Origin: Flavonifractor hominis
Lineage (GTDB): Bacteria; Bacillota; Clostridia; Oscillospirales; Oscillospiraceae
Reading direction: 5' to 3'
Assembly: GCF_040095835.1 (NCBI RefSeq)
Contig: NZ_JBBMFT010000003.1
Coordinates: forward strand, 1-64,000
Length of the DNA: 64,000 nucleotides
Under the pieces are notes generated by a model. That model did no database searches. It had not been told where the DNA came from and saw nothing but the letters and a program-made list of their open reading frames with translations. Of this stretch, positions 23,785-32,608 are shown piece by piece; position 1 is the stretch's first letter, and every line of letters begins with the position of its first letter. The position numbers and the translations under genes were made by a program.

Positions 23785-24843
23785 ATGCGGCATTTGATCG
23801 ACTTTGGAGACCTGTCAAGGGCGGAGTGGGATTCCCTGTACCAGCGGTGCAGTGATATTATGGACCACCCCGCCGATTTTATGGATGCCTGCCGGGGGCG
23901 GGTGATGGCCAGTTTGTTCTATGAGCCCTCTACCCGTACCAACTTTTCTTTCCAGACAGCCATGCTGCGGGTAGGCGGCACCGTATTTGGCTTTGCCGAT
24001 CCCAAGTCCACCTCTACCGCCAAGGGCGAGACCTTGAAGGACACCATCAAGATGGTGTCTGGTTATGCCGACGTGGTGGTCATGCGTAATCCCAAGGAGG
24101 GAGCGGCAAAGGCAGCATCCCTCTACTCCGACGTACCGGTAATCAATGCCGGTGACGGCGGTCATATGCACCCCACTCAGACGACCGCCGACCTGACCAC
24201 AATCACCCGCTTGCGGGGGAAGGTGGACGGGCTGTCCATCGGCTTGTGCGGCGATCTGAAAAACGGACGGACGGTCCACTCCCTTATTAAAGCGCTGGCT
24301 AAGTTCAAAGGGATCAAGTTCTTCCTCATTGCCCCTCGCGAGTTGGCGGTACCGGAGTACATGCGGGCTTTCATGCGGGAGAACGATATGTGGTTTACCG
24401 AGGTCACCGGTCTGGAGGCTGTTATTCCTCAGCTGGATGTGCTGTATATGACCCGCATTCAGCGGGAACGGTTTGTGGATCCTCTGGAGTATGAGCGGTG
24501 CAAAGGAATATATGTCCTCACCCGTCGGAAGCTGGACCGGGCCCGCAAGGATCTGTTGGTGATGCATCCCCTGCCCCGTGTGGATGAGATCTCCATTGAT
24601 GTGGACGATGATCCCCGGGCGGTTTATTTTGAACAGGCCCGCTACGGCATGTTTGCCCGTATGGCACTGCTTACCGACTTGGCTAACCAGGAGCGTATGC
24701 GGCCCGATGCGGTAGAGATCGGTGTAAAGCCGGTGTGTTCCAATCCCAACTGCATTACCCAGACCGAGCATTATCTGCCCCCGCTGGTGAAGCAGAACGG
24801 TGGTGTGGACTGCTGCGCCTACTGTGATAAGGAACTGCGATAA
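23785..24843 (+). CDS. pyrB: Aspartate carbamoyltransferase with C-terminal zinc tail
   Basis: A 352-residue enzyme for the second step of pyrimidine synthesis (carbamoyl phosphate plus aspartate). The catalytic part, about 305 residues, has EPSTRTNFSF (carbamoyl-phosphate loop), DPKSTSTAKGETLKDTI (the 80s loop), HPTQ and HPLPRVDEI. The last 35 residues carry CSNPNC (Cys318, Cys323) and CAYCDKEL (Cys344, Cys347), spacing C-x4-C-x20-C-x2-C. This closely matches the zinc domain of the regulatory chain PyrI (C-x4-C-x23-C-x2-C, also ending CxYCxKEF). The allosteric nucleotide domain of PyrI is absent and no pyrI is nearby. A possible promoter TTGCCG/TACGAT lies just upstream. Confidence 0.92.
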   Translation: MRHLIDFGDLSRAEWDSLYQRCSDIMDHPADFMDACRGRVMASLFYEPSTRTNFSFQTAMLRVGGTVFGFADPKSTSTAKGETLKDTIKMVSGYADVVVMRNPKEGAAKAASLYSDVPVINAGDGGHMHPTQTTADLTTITRLRGKVDGLSIGLCGDLKNGRTVHSLIKALAKFKGIKFFLIAPRELAVPEYMRAFMRENDMWFTEVTGLEAVIPQLDVLYMTRIQRERFVDPLEYERCKGIYVLTRRKLDRARKDLLVMHPLPRVDEISIDVDDDPRAVYFEQARYGMFARMALLTDLANQERMRPDAVEIGVKPVCSNPNCITQTEHYLPPLVKQNGGVDCCAYCDKELR

Positions 24844-24863
24844 AAACAAGCAAATACAATGAG

Positions 24864-24902
24864 ATGCGGGACGGCCTCAGGGCCGTCCCGCATTGTTGTT
24901 TT
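24864..24902 (+). terminator. pyrB terminator
   Basis: ATGCGGGACGGCC pairs with GGCCGTCCCGCAT around TCAG and is followed by TGTTGTTTTA. Confidence 0.88.
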
Positions 24903-24915
24903 ATAAAAAATAAAA

Positions 24916-25107
24916 TTGGAGTGCGGTGTGACCAACGGCCTGACCGCCCTGCTGACCACGGTGGAGCCTTCCGTGGAGAGGAACCGGAGGTTCCTGGCTG
25001 ACTTTGCCCTGGGCGGTGTGTGATACCATGTGGAGGCCGACAGTGTGGCCGAACCTCAGCAGGCCCTGGAGGCGCCGAAGTCTGTTCTGGATGGGGTTGG
25101 ACGTTAA
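24916..25107 (+). pseudogene. Gene remnant of unknown origin
   Basis: One frame reads as ordinary protein-like sequence (ending ERNRRFLADFALGGV), hits TGA at 25021-25023, and continues in the same frame as YHVEADSVAEPQQALEAP to TAA at 25107. Codon usage resembles neighbours, but there is no ribosome site and no start beyond a TTG. It looks like the C-terminal end of a decayed gene; I do not recognise the family. It fills the space between the pyrB terminator and the valS promoter. Confidence 0.4.
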
Positions 25108-25127
25108 GGGAGAAAAGCGTGGGATTC

Positions 25128-25156
25128 TTGACAGAAGGACAAAAAGCAGGTATAAT
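25128..25156 (+). promoter_or_regulatory. valS promoter
   Basis: TTGACA (25128-25133), 17-base spacer, TATAAT (25151-25156): a perfect sigma-A promoter, placing the start near 25163. Confidence 0.9.
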
Positions 25157-25162
25157 AACACT

Positions 25163-25403
25163 TCGAAAAAGACGTAGATGGGAAGGAGTACCCGCGCAAA
25201 AGGTACAGAGAGGAGCCGGTCTGGTGCAAGGCTCTCCGATGGCACGGGGAAGGTCGTCCCGGAGTTCCGTTTCCGAAGTCAGTAAGAAGCGGCGGAGTCC
25301 TCCCGTTACAGAGGCAATGAGTGTCCCGCAAGGGAAATTCAGGTGGTACCGCGGACTTTTGGGTTCGCCCTGAGCAAAGGCTCGGGGCGGACCTTTTGTT
25401 TTG
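25163..25403 (+). promoter_or_regulatory. T-box leader of valS
   Basis: About 240 bases with the AGAGAG box (25206-25211), the distal loop GGTCTGGTGCAAGGC (25218-25232), the T-box AGGTGGTACCGCG (25341-25353) and a terminator GGTTCGCCCTGAGC / GCTCGGGGCGGACC ending in TTTTGTTTT (to 25402). The likely specifier is GTC (Val) at 25253-25255 in GAAGGTCGTCCC. It senses uncharged tRNA-Val and controls valS. Confidence 0.92.
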
Positions 25404-25424
25404 CCCCGAAAAGGAGTGTAACAG

Positions 25425-28061
25425 ATGAAAAAAGAACTTCCCAAGGTCTATGAGCCCCAGGAGGCGGAGGCCCGCATCTACCGGATGTGGGAGGAGAACG
25501 GCTGTTTTGAAGGCCACCGCGATCCGGACAAAAAACCCTTTACCATTGTGATGCCGCCCCCCAACGTCACCGGGCAGCTGCACATGGGCCACGCCATGGA
25601 CTGCACCCTTCAGGATATCCTGACCCGCTTTAAGCGGATGCAGGGTTACGCCGCCCTTTGGGTGCCCGGCACCGACCACGCCGGAATCGCCACCCAGATC
25701 AAGGTGGAGGAAGAGCTGCGCAAGAATGAGGGACTGTCCCGCTATGATCTGGGCCGGGAGAAATTCCTGGAGCGGGTGTGGGACTGGAAGCACAAGTACG
25801 GCAACCGCATCGTGGAACAGCAGAAGAAACTGGGCGCATCCTGTGACTGGTCCCGGGCCCGGTTCACCATGGACGAGGGACTGTCCAACGCGGTGCGGCA
25901 TGTATTTGTCTCCCTGTACAAGAAAGGGCTCATCTACAAGGGCAGCCGGATCATCAACTGGTGCCCCCACTGCGTCACTGCTCTTTCCGACGCTGAGGTG
26001 GAGTACAAGGATAAGCCCGGCCACCTGTGGCACCTCAAATACCCCATCAAGGGGGAGCCGGGCCGCTACGTCATCGTGGCCACCACCCGGCCTGAGACCA
26101 TGCTGGGCGATACCGGCGTGGCAGTCAACCCCAAGGACGAGCGCTATCAGGACCTGATCGGCAAGACCTGCATCCTGCCCCTGATGGATCGGGAGATTCC
26201 CATCGTGGCCGACGAGTATGTGGACCTGGAGTTCGGCACCGGCTGTGTGAAGATGACGCCCGCCCACGATCCCAACGATTTTGAGGTAGGCCTGCGCCAC
26301 AACCTGGAGTCCATCCGGGTGCTGGACGACAACGGCCGTATCAACCAAAACGGCGGTAAATACGAGGGCCTGGACCGCTATGAAGCACGCAAGGTCATCC
26401 TGGCCGATCTGGAGGCGCTTGGCCTGCTGGAGAAGGTGGAGGACCACCAGCACAACGTTGGTACCTGCTACCGCTGCGGTACGGATGTGGAGCCCATTAT
26501 CTCCGCTCAGTGGTTTGTGAAGATGGAGCCCCTGGCCCGTGAGGCCCTGCGGGTGGTGAATGAGGGCGAGGTCAAGTTCGTCCCCGACCGTTTCTCCAAG
26601 ATTTATACCAATTGGATGGAAAATGTCCACGACTGGTGTATCTCCCGGCAGCTGTGGTGGGGCCACCGCATCCCGGCCTGGACGTGCGAGGAGTGCGGCC
26701 ACATCACCGTCAGCGAGAGCGACCCCACCGAATGTGAACACTGCCACTCCAAGCACATCAAGCAGGAGGACGACGTGCTGGATACCTGGTTCTCCTCCGC
26801 CCTGTGGCCCTTCTCTACTCTGGGTTGGCCGGATGAGAACAGCGAGGACTACAAATACTTCTATCCCACCGATGTACTGGTTACCGGGTATGACATCATC
26901 TTCTTCTGGGTAGCCCGGATGATCTTCTCTGGCTGTGAGCATACCGGAAAGCCGCCCTTCCACACCGTATTTATCCACGGCCTGGTGCGGGATGACAAGG
27001 GCCGCAAGATGTCCAAGAGCCTGGGCAACGGCATTGATCCCCTGGAGATGGCCGACCAGTACGGCGCTGACGCGCTGCGCTTTAACCTCATCACCGGCAA
27101 CTCTCCCGGAAACGACATGCGTTTCTACACCGAGCGCTGCGAGGCTATGCGCAACTTTGCCAACAAGATCTGGAACGCGTCCCGCTTCCTGATGATGAAT
27201 CTGACCATCGACAAGTGTGAGCTGCCCGCGCAGCTGGAGCTGGAGGACAAGTGGATTCTCTCCAAACTCAACCGCGTTATCCCGGAAGTGACCGAGAATA
27301 TGGAGCGCTACGAGCTGGGAGTGGCCGCTCAGAAGGTCTACGACTTCATCTGGGACGCCTACTGCGACTGGTATATCGAACTGACCAAGACCCGTCTGCA
27401 GGGAGAGGATGAGGATTCGAAGGTACGCGCTCAGCAGGTGCTGTGCTATGTGCTGACGGAGACGCTGAAGCTGCTGCATCCGTTCATGCCCTTTATTACC
27501 GAGGAGATCTGGCAGGCGCTGCCCCACGAGGGCGACTACCTGATGCTCCAGCAGTGGCCGGAGCACCATGTGAGCCTGGACTTCCCTGAGGAGGAGAAGG
27601 CCATGGAGCTCATTATGGATGCCATCCGGGCCATCCGGGCCAGACGGGCGGAGATGAATGTCCCCCCCTCCAAGAAGGCGCAGCTCACCATTTCCACTCT
27701 GGAGCGGTCTGTCTTTGAGCAGGGTATCCCCTTCCTCAAACGCCTGGCCTATGCCAGCGATGTGAAGATCGTGGAGGCTACCGATGAGGTGGAAGCCCAG
27801 GGGATGGTAGTAGTGACCACCCATGCCGCCCGCCTGTATCTGCCTTTGGCCGAGCTGGTGGACCTGGAGAAGGAAAAGGCCCGCGTGCAGAAGGAGCTGG
27901 ACAAGAACCGTAAGGAACTGGATAAGCTGGAGACCAAGCTCCAGAACCCCGGCTTTGTGAACAAGGCCCCTGCCCAGGTGGTGGAGGCCGAGCGGGAGCG
28001 CGCGGACAAGCTGCGGGCGCTGCTCGTGAAGCTGGAAGAGTCCATGGCGTCTCTTTCCTGA
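25425..28061 (+). CDS. valS: Valyl-tRNA synthetase
   Basis: An 878-residue class Ia synthetase charging tRNA-Val. PPPNVTGQLHMGHAMD near residue 43 is the HIGH motif, GRKMSKSLGNGIDP near 525 the KMSKS loop; between them lies the CP1 editing domain (residues about 200-340, with ATTRPETMLGDTG), which removes mischarged threonine. The C-terminal ~70 residues are the coiled coil that contacts the tRNA (LVDLEKEKARVQKELDK). The length is typical. An AAAAGGAG site precedes the ATG, and expression is under the T-box leader. Confidence 0.98.
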   Translation: MKKELPKVYEPQEAEARIYRMWEENGCFEGHRDPDKKPFTIVMPPPNVTGQLHMGHAMDCTLQDILTRFKRMQGYAALWVPGTDHAGIATQIKVEEELRKNEGLSRYDLGREKFLERVWDWKHKYGNRIVEQQKKLGASCDWSRARFTMDEGLSNAVRHVFVSLYKKGLIYKGSRIINWCPHCVTALSDAEVEYKDKPGHLWHLKYPIKGEPGRYVIVATTRPETMLGDTGVAVNPKDERYQDLIGKTCILPLMDREIPIVADEYVDLEFGTGCVKMTPAHDPNDFEVGLRHNLESIRVLDDNGRINQNGGKYEGLDRYEARKVILADLEALGLLEKVEDHQHNVGTCYRCGTDVEPIISAQWFVKMEPLAREALRVVNEGEVKFVPDRFSKIYTNWMENVHDWCISRQLWWGHRIPAWTCEECGHITVSESDPTECEHCHSKHIKQEDDVLDTWFSSALWPFSTLGWPDENSEDYKYFYPTDVLVTGYDIIFFWVARMIFSGCEHTGKPPFHTVFIHGLVRDDKGRKMSKSLGNGIDPLEMADQYGADALRFNLITGNSPGNDMRFYTERCEAMRNFANKIWNASRFLMMNLTIDKCELPAQLELEDKWILSKLNRVIPEVTENMERYELGVAAQKVYDFIWDAYCDWYIELTKTRLQGEDEDSKVRAQQVLCYVLTETLKLLHPFMPFITEEIWQALPHEGDYLMLQQWPEHHVSLDFPEEEKAMELIMDAIRAIRARRAEMNVPPSKKAQLTISTLERSVFEQGIPFLKRLAYASDVKIVEATDEVEAQGMVVVTTHAARLYLPLAELVDLEKEKARVQKELDKNRKELDKLETKLQNPGFVNKAPAQVVEAERERADKLRALLVKLEESMASLS

Positions 28062-28082
28062 GAAAATAAAACGGATGACAGG

Positions 28083-28122
28083 CCGGGAGGCCGTCCCTTT
28101 TGGGACGGCCTCCCGGTTTTTT
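28083..28122 (+). terminator. valS terminator
   Basis: CCGGGAGGCCGTCCC pairs with GGGACGGCCTCCCGG around TTTT, then six T. Confidence 0.92.
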
Positions 28123-28210
28123 CTGCGCGGCCAGAAGCAATCCGACACAATCGGCCCCACAGTCTGTGCTATCATCCCATCAGATGACCTGTGAGAAGGA
28201 GGGACAAGCC

Positions 28211-28516
28211 ATGGCAGTGACCTGTACCGGGTGCGACCGTGTGTTGAACGCCGCCATCAGCGGCGAAGTGGATCACCACGGTGCCCGGACAATCATGGAG
28301 GAACTGAGCCGCCAGATCGATTTGGCGCTGCCCCGACAGCTGAATCTGGATCTGGGGGGCGTGACGTTTATGGACAGCTCCGGCATCGCCGTGCTGCTGC
28401 GGGCCTATCGCCGCTTGGGTGAGCTGGGCGGCTCTGTACGGGTGTGCAATGTGCCGCCCCAGGCTGGAAAGGTCCTGCGGGCTGCCGGGATCGATAAGCT
28501 GATGCGATTTGAATGA
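28211..28516 (+). CDS. spoIIAA: Anti-sigma F factor antagonist SpoIIAA
   Basis: A 101-residue STAS-domain protein, first gene of the forespore sigma-F operon. Dephosphorylated SpoIIAA binds SpoIIAB and frees sigma F. The key segment is LNLDLGGVTFMDSSGIAVLL; the second Ser of DSSG (Ser57) corresponds to the Ser phosphorylated by SpoIIAB in Bacillus subtilis. The ATG at 28211 has AAGGAGGG upstream. The stop overlaps the next frame region and spoIIAB follows 17 bases later. Confidence 0.93.
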   Translation: MAVTCTGCDRVLNAAISGEVDHHGARTIMEELSRQIDLALPRQLNLDLGGVTFMDSSGIAVLLRAYRRLGELGGSVRVCNVPPQAGKVLRAAGIDKLMRFE

Positions 28517-28533
28517 CGGGAGGTTTTACATAT

Positions 28534-28980
28534 ATGAAGCCAATCAACGAGGTGGCGGTGACCTTTCTCAGCCGTTCAGCCAATGAGGGGTTTGCACGGA
28601 CCACGGCGGCCTGTTTTGCCGCCCAGCTGGATCCAACCCTGGATGAGATCAACGATATCAAAACTGCCGTAAGTGAGGCAGTGACCAACTGCATTGTCCA
28701 CGCTTATCCTGACCGCCTGGGGCCGGTGAGTCTGCGCCTGCGCCTGTTTGCGGACAACACGCTGGAGATTCAGGTAAAAGACCGGGGCGTGGGGATTGAG
28801 GACGTGGAGAAGGCGCGCCAGCCGTTGTATACGACCGGAAATGAGGAACGCAGCGGTATGGGGTTTACCATCATGGAGAGCTTTATGGATACCCTCCGGG
28901 TGCGCTCCACACCCGGTAAGGGAACCGTTGTGACCATGCGGCGGCGCATCTCCAGCCGTTTGGGAGGGCGCACGGTGTGA
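28534..28980 (+). CDS. spoIIAB: Anti-sigma F factor SpoIIAB
   Basis: A 148-residue serine kinase and anti-sigma factor of the GHKL ATPase fold. VSEAVTNCIVHAY (N box, near residue 47), VKDRGVGIED (G1 box) and TTGNEERSGMGFTIMESFMD (G2/lid) are all present. It phosphorylates SpoIIAA and holds sigma F inactive. The ATG at 28534 is preceded by GGGAGG; an ATG seven codons earlier lacks a site. The stop overlaps the sigF GTG (GTGA). Confidence 0.95.
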   Translation: MKPINEVAVTFLSRSANEGFARTTAACFAAQLDPTLDEINDIKTAVSEAVTNCIVHAYPDRLGPVSLRLRLFADNTLEIQVKDRGVGIEDVEKARQPLYTTGNEERSGMGFTIMESFMDTLRVRSTPGKGTVVTMRRRISSRLGGRTV

Positions 28981-29687
28981 GCGTGGCTGACACCCCCGCC
29001 CTGTTGGAACAGGCGCGCGGGGGAGATAACGAGGCTTGCACCCGCCTCATTGAGGAGAATGCCGGGCTGATCTGGAGTATCGTGCGCCGCTATTACGGCC
29101 GCGGGACCGATCCAGAGGATCTGTACCAGTTGGGGTGCATGGGGTTTCTGAAGGCGGTGCGGGGATTTGACCCGGCCTTTGGATGCCAGTTTTCCACCTA
29201 TGCAGTCCCCAAGATCGCAGGAGAGATCCGGCGCTTTCTCCGGGACGATGGGGCGGTAAAGGTGAGCCGGGGGCTGAAGGAGCGGGCCGGGACGATCCGG
29301 CAGGCGCGGGAGCGATTGGCTGCACAGCTGGGACGGGAACCTGCCCTGAGTGAGTTGGCCGCCGAAACCGGGTTGGAGGTGGAGGAGATCGCGGCAGCTG
29401 AGGAGGCCAGCCTGCCGGTGGCGTCCCTGCAGATGGAGAGCGGGGACGGCTTTACGCTGGAGAGTGTGCTGGGGAGCGATGGCATGGAGGAGTCCATTGT
29501 GGAGCGGGAGGCTCTGCTGACGGCGGTGGCCGCCCTGCCGGAGCGGGAGCGGCAGGTCATCGTTCTGCGTTATTTCCGGGAGCTGACCCAGGAGCGGGCC
29601 GCCCGGATTCTGGGGGTATCGCAGGTGCAGGTCTCGCGCATCGAACGACGGGCGATGGAGCATCTACGGCGCAAACTGGAAGTGTGA
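28977..29687 (+). CDS. sigF: RNA polymerase sigma factor, sporulation type SigF
   Basis: A 236-residue sigma-70 family factor for the early forespore programme. Region 2 (DPEDLYQLGCMGFLKAVRGFDPAFGCQFSTYAVPKI split over residues 42-80) binds -10 DNA and core polymerase; region 3 is near 110-155, region 4 near 180-235 (ELTQERAARILGVSQVQVSR). Start GTG at 28977 overlaps the spoIIAB stop, the usual coupling in spoIIA operons. SigG is close in sequence, but the operon position decides for SigF. Confidence 0.94.
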   Translation: MSVADTPALLEQARGGDNEACTRLIEENAGLIWSIVRRYYGRGTDPEDLYQLGCMGFLKAVRGFDPAFGCQFSTYAVPKIAGEIRRFLRDDGAVKVSRGLKERAGTIRQARERLAAQLGREPALSELAAETGLEVEEIAAAEEASLPVASLQMESGDGFTLESVLGSDGMEESIVEREALLTAVAALPERERQVIVLRYFRELTQERAARILGVSQVQVSRIERRAMEHLRRKLEV

Positions 29688-29763
29688 GGGAACGAGGCAG
29701 TAGCTTTTTTCGTCAAAAGGGGGTATAATCAAACCCAGATGACAGGAAGGAGGACAAGACTGG

Positions 29764-30732
29764 ATGGCGGATATCCTGTACATCGTGGTCCCCTGCTATA
29801 ATGAGGAAGAGGTACTGCCTGAGACGGCCCGCCGCCTGCGGCAGAAGCTGGAGGCGCTGATTGCAGCCCAACAGATCAGCACAGCCAGCCGAGTGCTGCT
29901 GGTGAATGACGGTTCCAGGGATGGCACCTGGGGGATCATTACAAAATTGCACCAGGAGTGCACCCTCTTTTCGGGGGTAGATCTCTCCCGCAACCGGGGG
30001 CACCAGAACGCCCTGCTGGCTGGATTGATGACCGCCCGGGAGCGCTGTGACATGGCCATCTCTATGGATGCCGACCTACAGGACGACATCGATGCTGTGG
30101 ATGCCATGCTGGAGCAATATTACGCCGGGTGCGACGTGGTGTACGGTGTGCGTTCGGCCCGGAAAAAGGATACCTTTTTCAAGCGTGTTACAGCCGAGGG
30201 ATTTTACCGGCTGATGAACTTTATGGGGGCAGAGACCGTATTTAATCATGCCGACTACCGCTTGCTGTCCCGGCGGGCGCTGGACGGGCTGGCCCAGTTT
30301 AAAGAGGTGAACCTCTTTCTGCGGGGGATCGTACCCATGGTGGGCTATCGCTCAGCTGTGGTGGAATATGAGCGGGGAGAGCGCTTTGCCGGTGAGAGCA
30401 AATATCCACTGGGGAAAATGCTCTCCTTTGCCATGGAGGGGATCACCAGTCTGTCGGTCAAACCCATCCGCTATATCACCCTGCTGGGCTTTTTTATCTT
30501 CCTGGTGAGTATCCTGATGCTCATCTGGTCGGTGGTGCGCTGGGCAGGGGGCGATACCGTCAGCGGCTGGGCCAGCATGATCTGCTCGGTGTGGGCCATC
30601 GGGGGACTGATTTTGCTGTGTCTGGGCGTCATCGGGGAGTACATCGGCAAGATCTATCTGGAGACCAAGGGACGGCCGCGGTTCCTGATCCGGGAGATAC
30701 TGGAGGACGGCCATGGCGAGACTGATCGATAA
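29764..30732 (+). CDS. GtrB/DPM1-like membrane glycosyltransferase
   Basis: A 322-residue family 2 glycosyltransferase: VVPCYNEEEVLPET near residue 8, LLVNDGSRDGTW near 46, and metal-binding DADLQDD (Asp102, Asp104). Two membrane helices lie near 238-262 and 275-298, the layout of GtrB/ArnC/YkoT-type enzymes that transfer a sugar to undecaprenyl phosphate on the inner face of the membrane. The next gene encodes a GtrA-like flippase candidate with a 20-base overlap, so the pair probably decorates a cell-wall polymer. AAGGAGGA precedes the ATG. Confidence 0.92.
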   Translation: MADILYIVVPCYNEEEVLPETARRLRQKLEALIAAQQISTASRVLLVNDGSRDGTWGIITKLHQECTLFSGVDLSRNRGHQNALLAGLMTARERCDMAISMDADLQDDIDAVDAMLEQYYAGCDVVYGVRSARKKDTFFKRVTAEGFYRLMNFMGAETVFNHADYRLLSRRALDGLAQFKEVNLFLRGIVPMVGYRSAVVEYERGERFAGESKYPLGKMLSFAMEGITSLSVKPIRYITLLGFFIFLVSILMLIWSVVRWAGGDTVSGWASMICSVWAIGGLILLCLGVIGEYIGKIYLETKGRPRFLIREILEDGHGETDR

Positions 30733-31180
30733 AAGCATCCCCAAATTCTTGTTGGTGGGCGTGCTGAACACCTTGGTGGGAGCGGGGGTCATGTTCCTGC
30801 TCTTTAATGTGGCGGGCTGGGGCTACTGGAGCGCCAGCGCGGCCAACTACCTGGTGGGCGGCGTGGTAAGTTTTTTCCTCAACAAATATTTTACCTTCCA
30901 GAACCGGGAGCGCAGCTTGACCCAGGTGGTGCGGTTTGTGGTGACGGTGGCGGTGTGCTGGGTGGTGGCCTATGCCATTGCCAAGCCGCTGGTCCTCTGG
31001 GCGCTTTCCGGGCAGAGTGAGCCTGTGCAGACCAACATCGCTATGCTGGTCGGCATGTGCCTGTATACGGGGCTGAATTACTTTGGACAGCGGTTTTTTG
31101 CGTTTGCCCAGCGCTCCGGCGGCGCGGATGCCTCACCCGGGCGCTCAGGAGAAAAAGAGAATAAGGAGGGTACCCCATGA
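30713..31180 (+). CDS. GtrA-like membrane protein
   Basis: A 155-residue GtrA-family protein with four membrane helices (about 13-33, 40-60, 77-100, 108-130) and the typical start KFLLVGVLNTLVG plus FFLNKYFTF. GtrA proteins are thought to flip the lipid-linked sugar made by the partner GtrB. The last ~20 residues are charged and cytoplasmic. It starts inside the end of the glycosyltransferase gene, and its stop overlaps the next start (ATGA). Confidence 0.9.
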   Translation: MARLIDKSIPKFLLVGVLNTLVGAGVMFLLFNVAGWGYWSASAANYLVGGVVSFFLNKYFTFQNRERSLTQVVRFVVTVAVCWVVAYAIAKPLVLWALSGQSEPVQTNIAMLVGMCLYTGLNYFGQRFFAFAQRSGGADASPGRSGEKENKEGTP

Positions 31181-32466
31181 GACGGATGTGTTCCATTGTT
31201 GTGGCACTGGCCCTGGCGGTGGTTTTGGCTGTCCCGGCGCTGGCTGCGGGCGGTGTGTGGGATGCCGCGGCCCACTCCGAGCAGAACCTGGAGGAAGTGG
31301 GAGGTGCTTACTACGGTGGTCAGGGGAACTCCGGCCGGTATATCATCCGGCAGCGGAGCGGAGATTCCTCTGCCAGTGGACTGGCCATCTCCACTAATGG
31401 CAGCACCTGGAAATCCATTCCCCGGAAAATGACCGAGGATATGATGCGCCTGACGGAAACGGGACGGGCAGTGCTCTACTACTGCACCTATACCGGGCAG
31501 CTCTGGTACTGGGATGAGACGGACTGGACCGAGGCGGAGCTGCCGGGTGTGAGCACCAGCATGGCCGTGACGTACAAGGCCTGCTGGACCGGGGACGGCT
31601 ATCTGCTCAACCAGACGGCGGTCGGTATTGGGATGATGGGCTTTAACGCAGGGGAAACCGGAATGTACAACAATAAGGTCCTCTTGTTGGATGAGCACTT
31701 TCAGGTCGTGGGAGAACATGACTTTGGCGCCCAGGTAGAAGGTCTCTCCTATACTGGGGGAGCGTGCTATGTCCAGGCAGGCGGCGTGATTTACAAGAGC
31801 ACGGACCGGACCAACTGGACCGCCGCTGCCCTGTCCGAGCTGCCCCAGGCCGCGCCCCAGACAGGCGGAAGCATCCGCACCTGCGCGGTGGGGGATGAGA
31901 GCGACGGGACGCTGGTCTATCGCCAGGCCGGAGGCAAACTGCTCGTCTCCTGTGACGGCGTGTACTTTATGACTCTGCGGGATTGGAAGTCAGCGGGAGT
32001 AAAGGTCTGCGGAGGACAGACTGGCTCGGTACTCACCGGTGAAGAGTACGGGGAGATCCAGGTGATCGACCATGCGGCTCTGAAGGCCCGATGGACGGCC
32101 AAGTTTGGACAGCCCATCTATGTGACGCTGGACGGGACCTACCTTACCACCACCGATTTGGGGTTCTATCAGCGCTCGGGCTGCACCATGGTGCCACTGC
32201 GCCAGTTGGCCACTGCTGCCGGGTATACGTTCTCCTATGACAGCGCCAGCCAAAGTGCCGTCTGTACCAGTGGCGGTGTGAGCGCGACCATCACTCTGGG
32301 TAAGACAGCTGCCCAGGTTACCGGCCGAGGCACAGTGAGCATGTCGGTACCGCCGGAGCTGAAGGGCGGCATCTTCTACGTGCCTGTGCGGTTTTGGTCC
32401 GGCATCACCGGCGGGGTGGATACCTTCGACGCAGCCAGCAACACCATTGAGATCACCAGCGGATAA
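31177..32466 (+). CDS. Secreted protein with stalk (copper amine oxidase N-like) domain
   Basis: A 429-residue exported protein: signal peptide MRRMCSIVVALALAVVLAVP-ALAAG (cleavage after about residue 25), a ~250-residue middle region with repeated W-containing strands suggesting a beta-propeller-like fold, and a C-terminal Copper_amine_oxidN1-type domain (VPLRQLATAAGYTFSYD near 335, FYVPVRFWSG near 400). That domain is common in surface proteins of clostridia. Translation is coupled to the GtrA-like gene, suggesting it may be a surface partner or target of that glycosylation pair (inference). Confidence 0.8.
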   Translation: MRRMCSIVVALALAVVLAVPALAAGGVWDAAAHSEQNLEEVGGAYYGGQGNSGRYIIRQRSGDSSASGLAISTNGSTWKSIPRKMTEDMMRLTETGRAVLYYCTYTGQLWYWDETDWTEAELPGVSTSMAVTYKACWTGDGYLLNQTAVGIGMMGFNAGETGMYNNKVLLLDEHFQVVGEHDFGAQVEGLSYTGGACYVQAGGVIYKSTDRTNWTAAALSELPQAAPQTGGSIRTCAVGDESDGTLVYRQAGGKLLVSCDGVYFMTLRDWKSAGVKVCGGQTGSVLTGEEYGEIQVIDHAALKARWTAKFGQPIYVTLDGTYLTTTDLGFYQRSGCTMVPLRQLATAAGYTFSYDSASQSAVCTSGGVSATITLGKTAAQVTGRGTVSMSVPPELKGGIFYVPVRFWSGITGGVDTFDAASNTIEITSG

Positions 32467-32496
32467 AAAGAGAGCCCCTGCCGGGGCTCTTTTTTC
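32465..32496 (+). terminator. Terminator after the gtr unit
   Basis: AGAGCCCC (32471-32478) pairs with GGGGCTCT (32483-32490), flanked by A and T runs. Confidence 0.88.
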
Positions 32497-32608
32497 ATTG
32501 GGCAGCGGCGTGGAAAAGGGTTAAAATTACATGAAATCCACGCCCTTCCCCTTGCGCTGATTGGGAAAAGAGGGTAGAATAAGGCCAAACCGTAAGGAGG
32601 GTTTTAAT

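Noticed and set aside
25021..25023. Selenocysteine codon at the in-frame TGA
   Set aside because: No SECIS-like hairpin is evident right after the TGA, the frame has no start signal and no known selenoprotein motif; a pseudogene is simpler.
25104..28175. 1023-residue open frame on the minus strand
   Set aside because: Antisense shadow of valS and its T-box leader.
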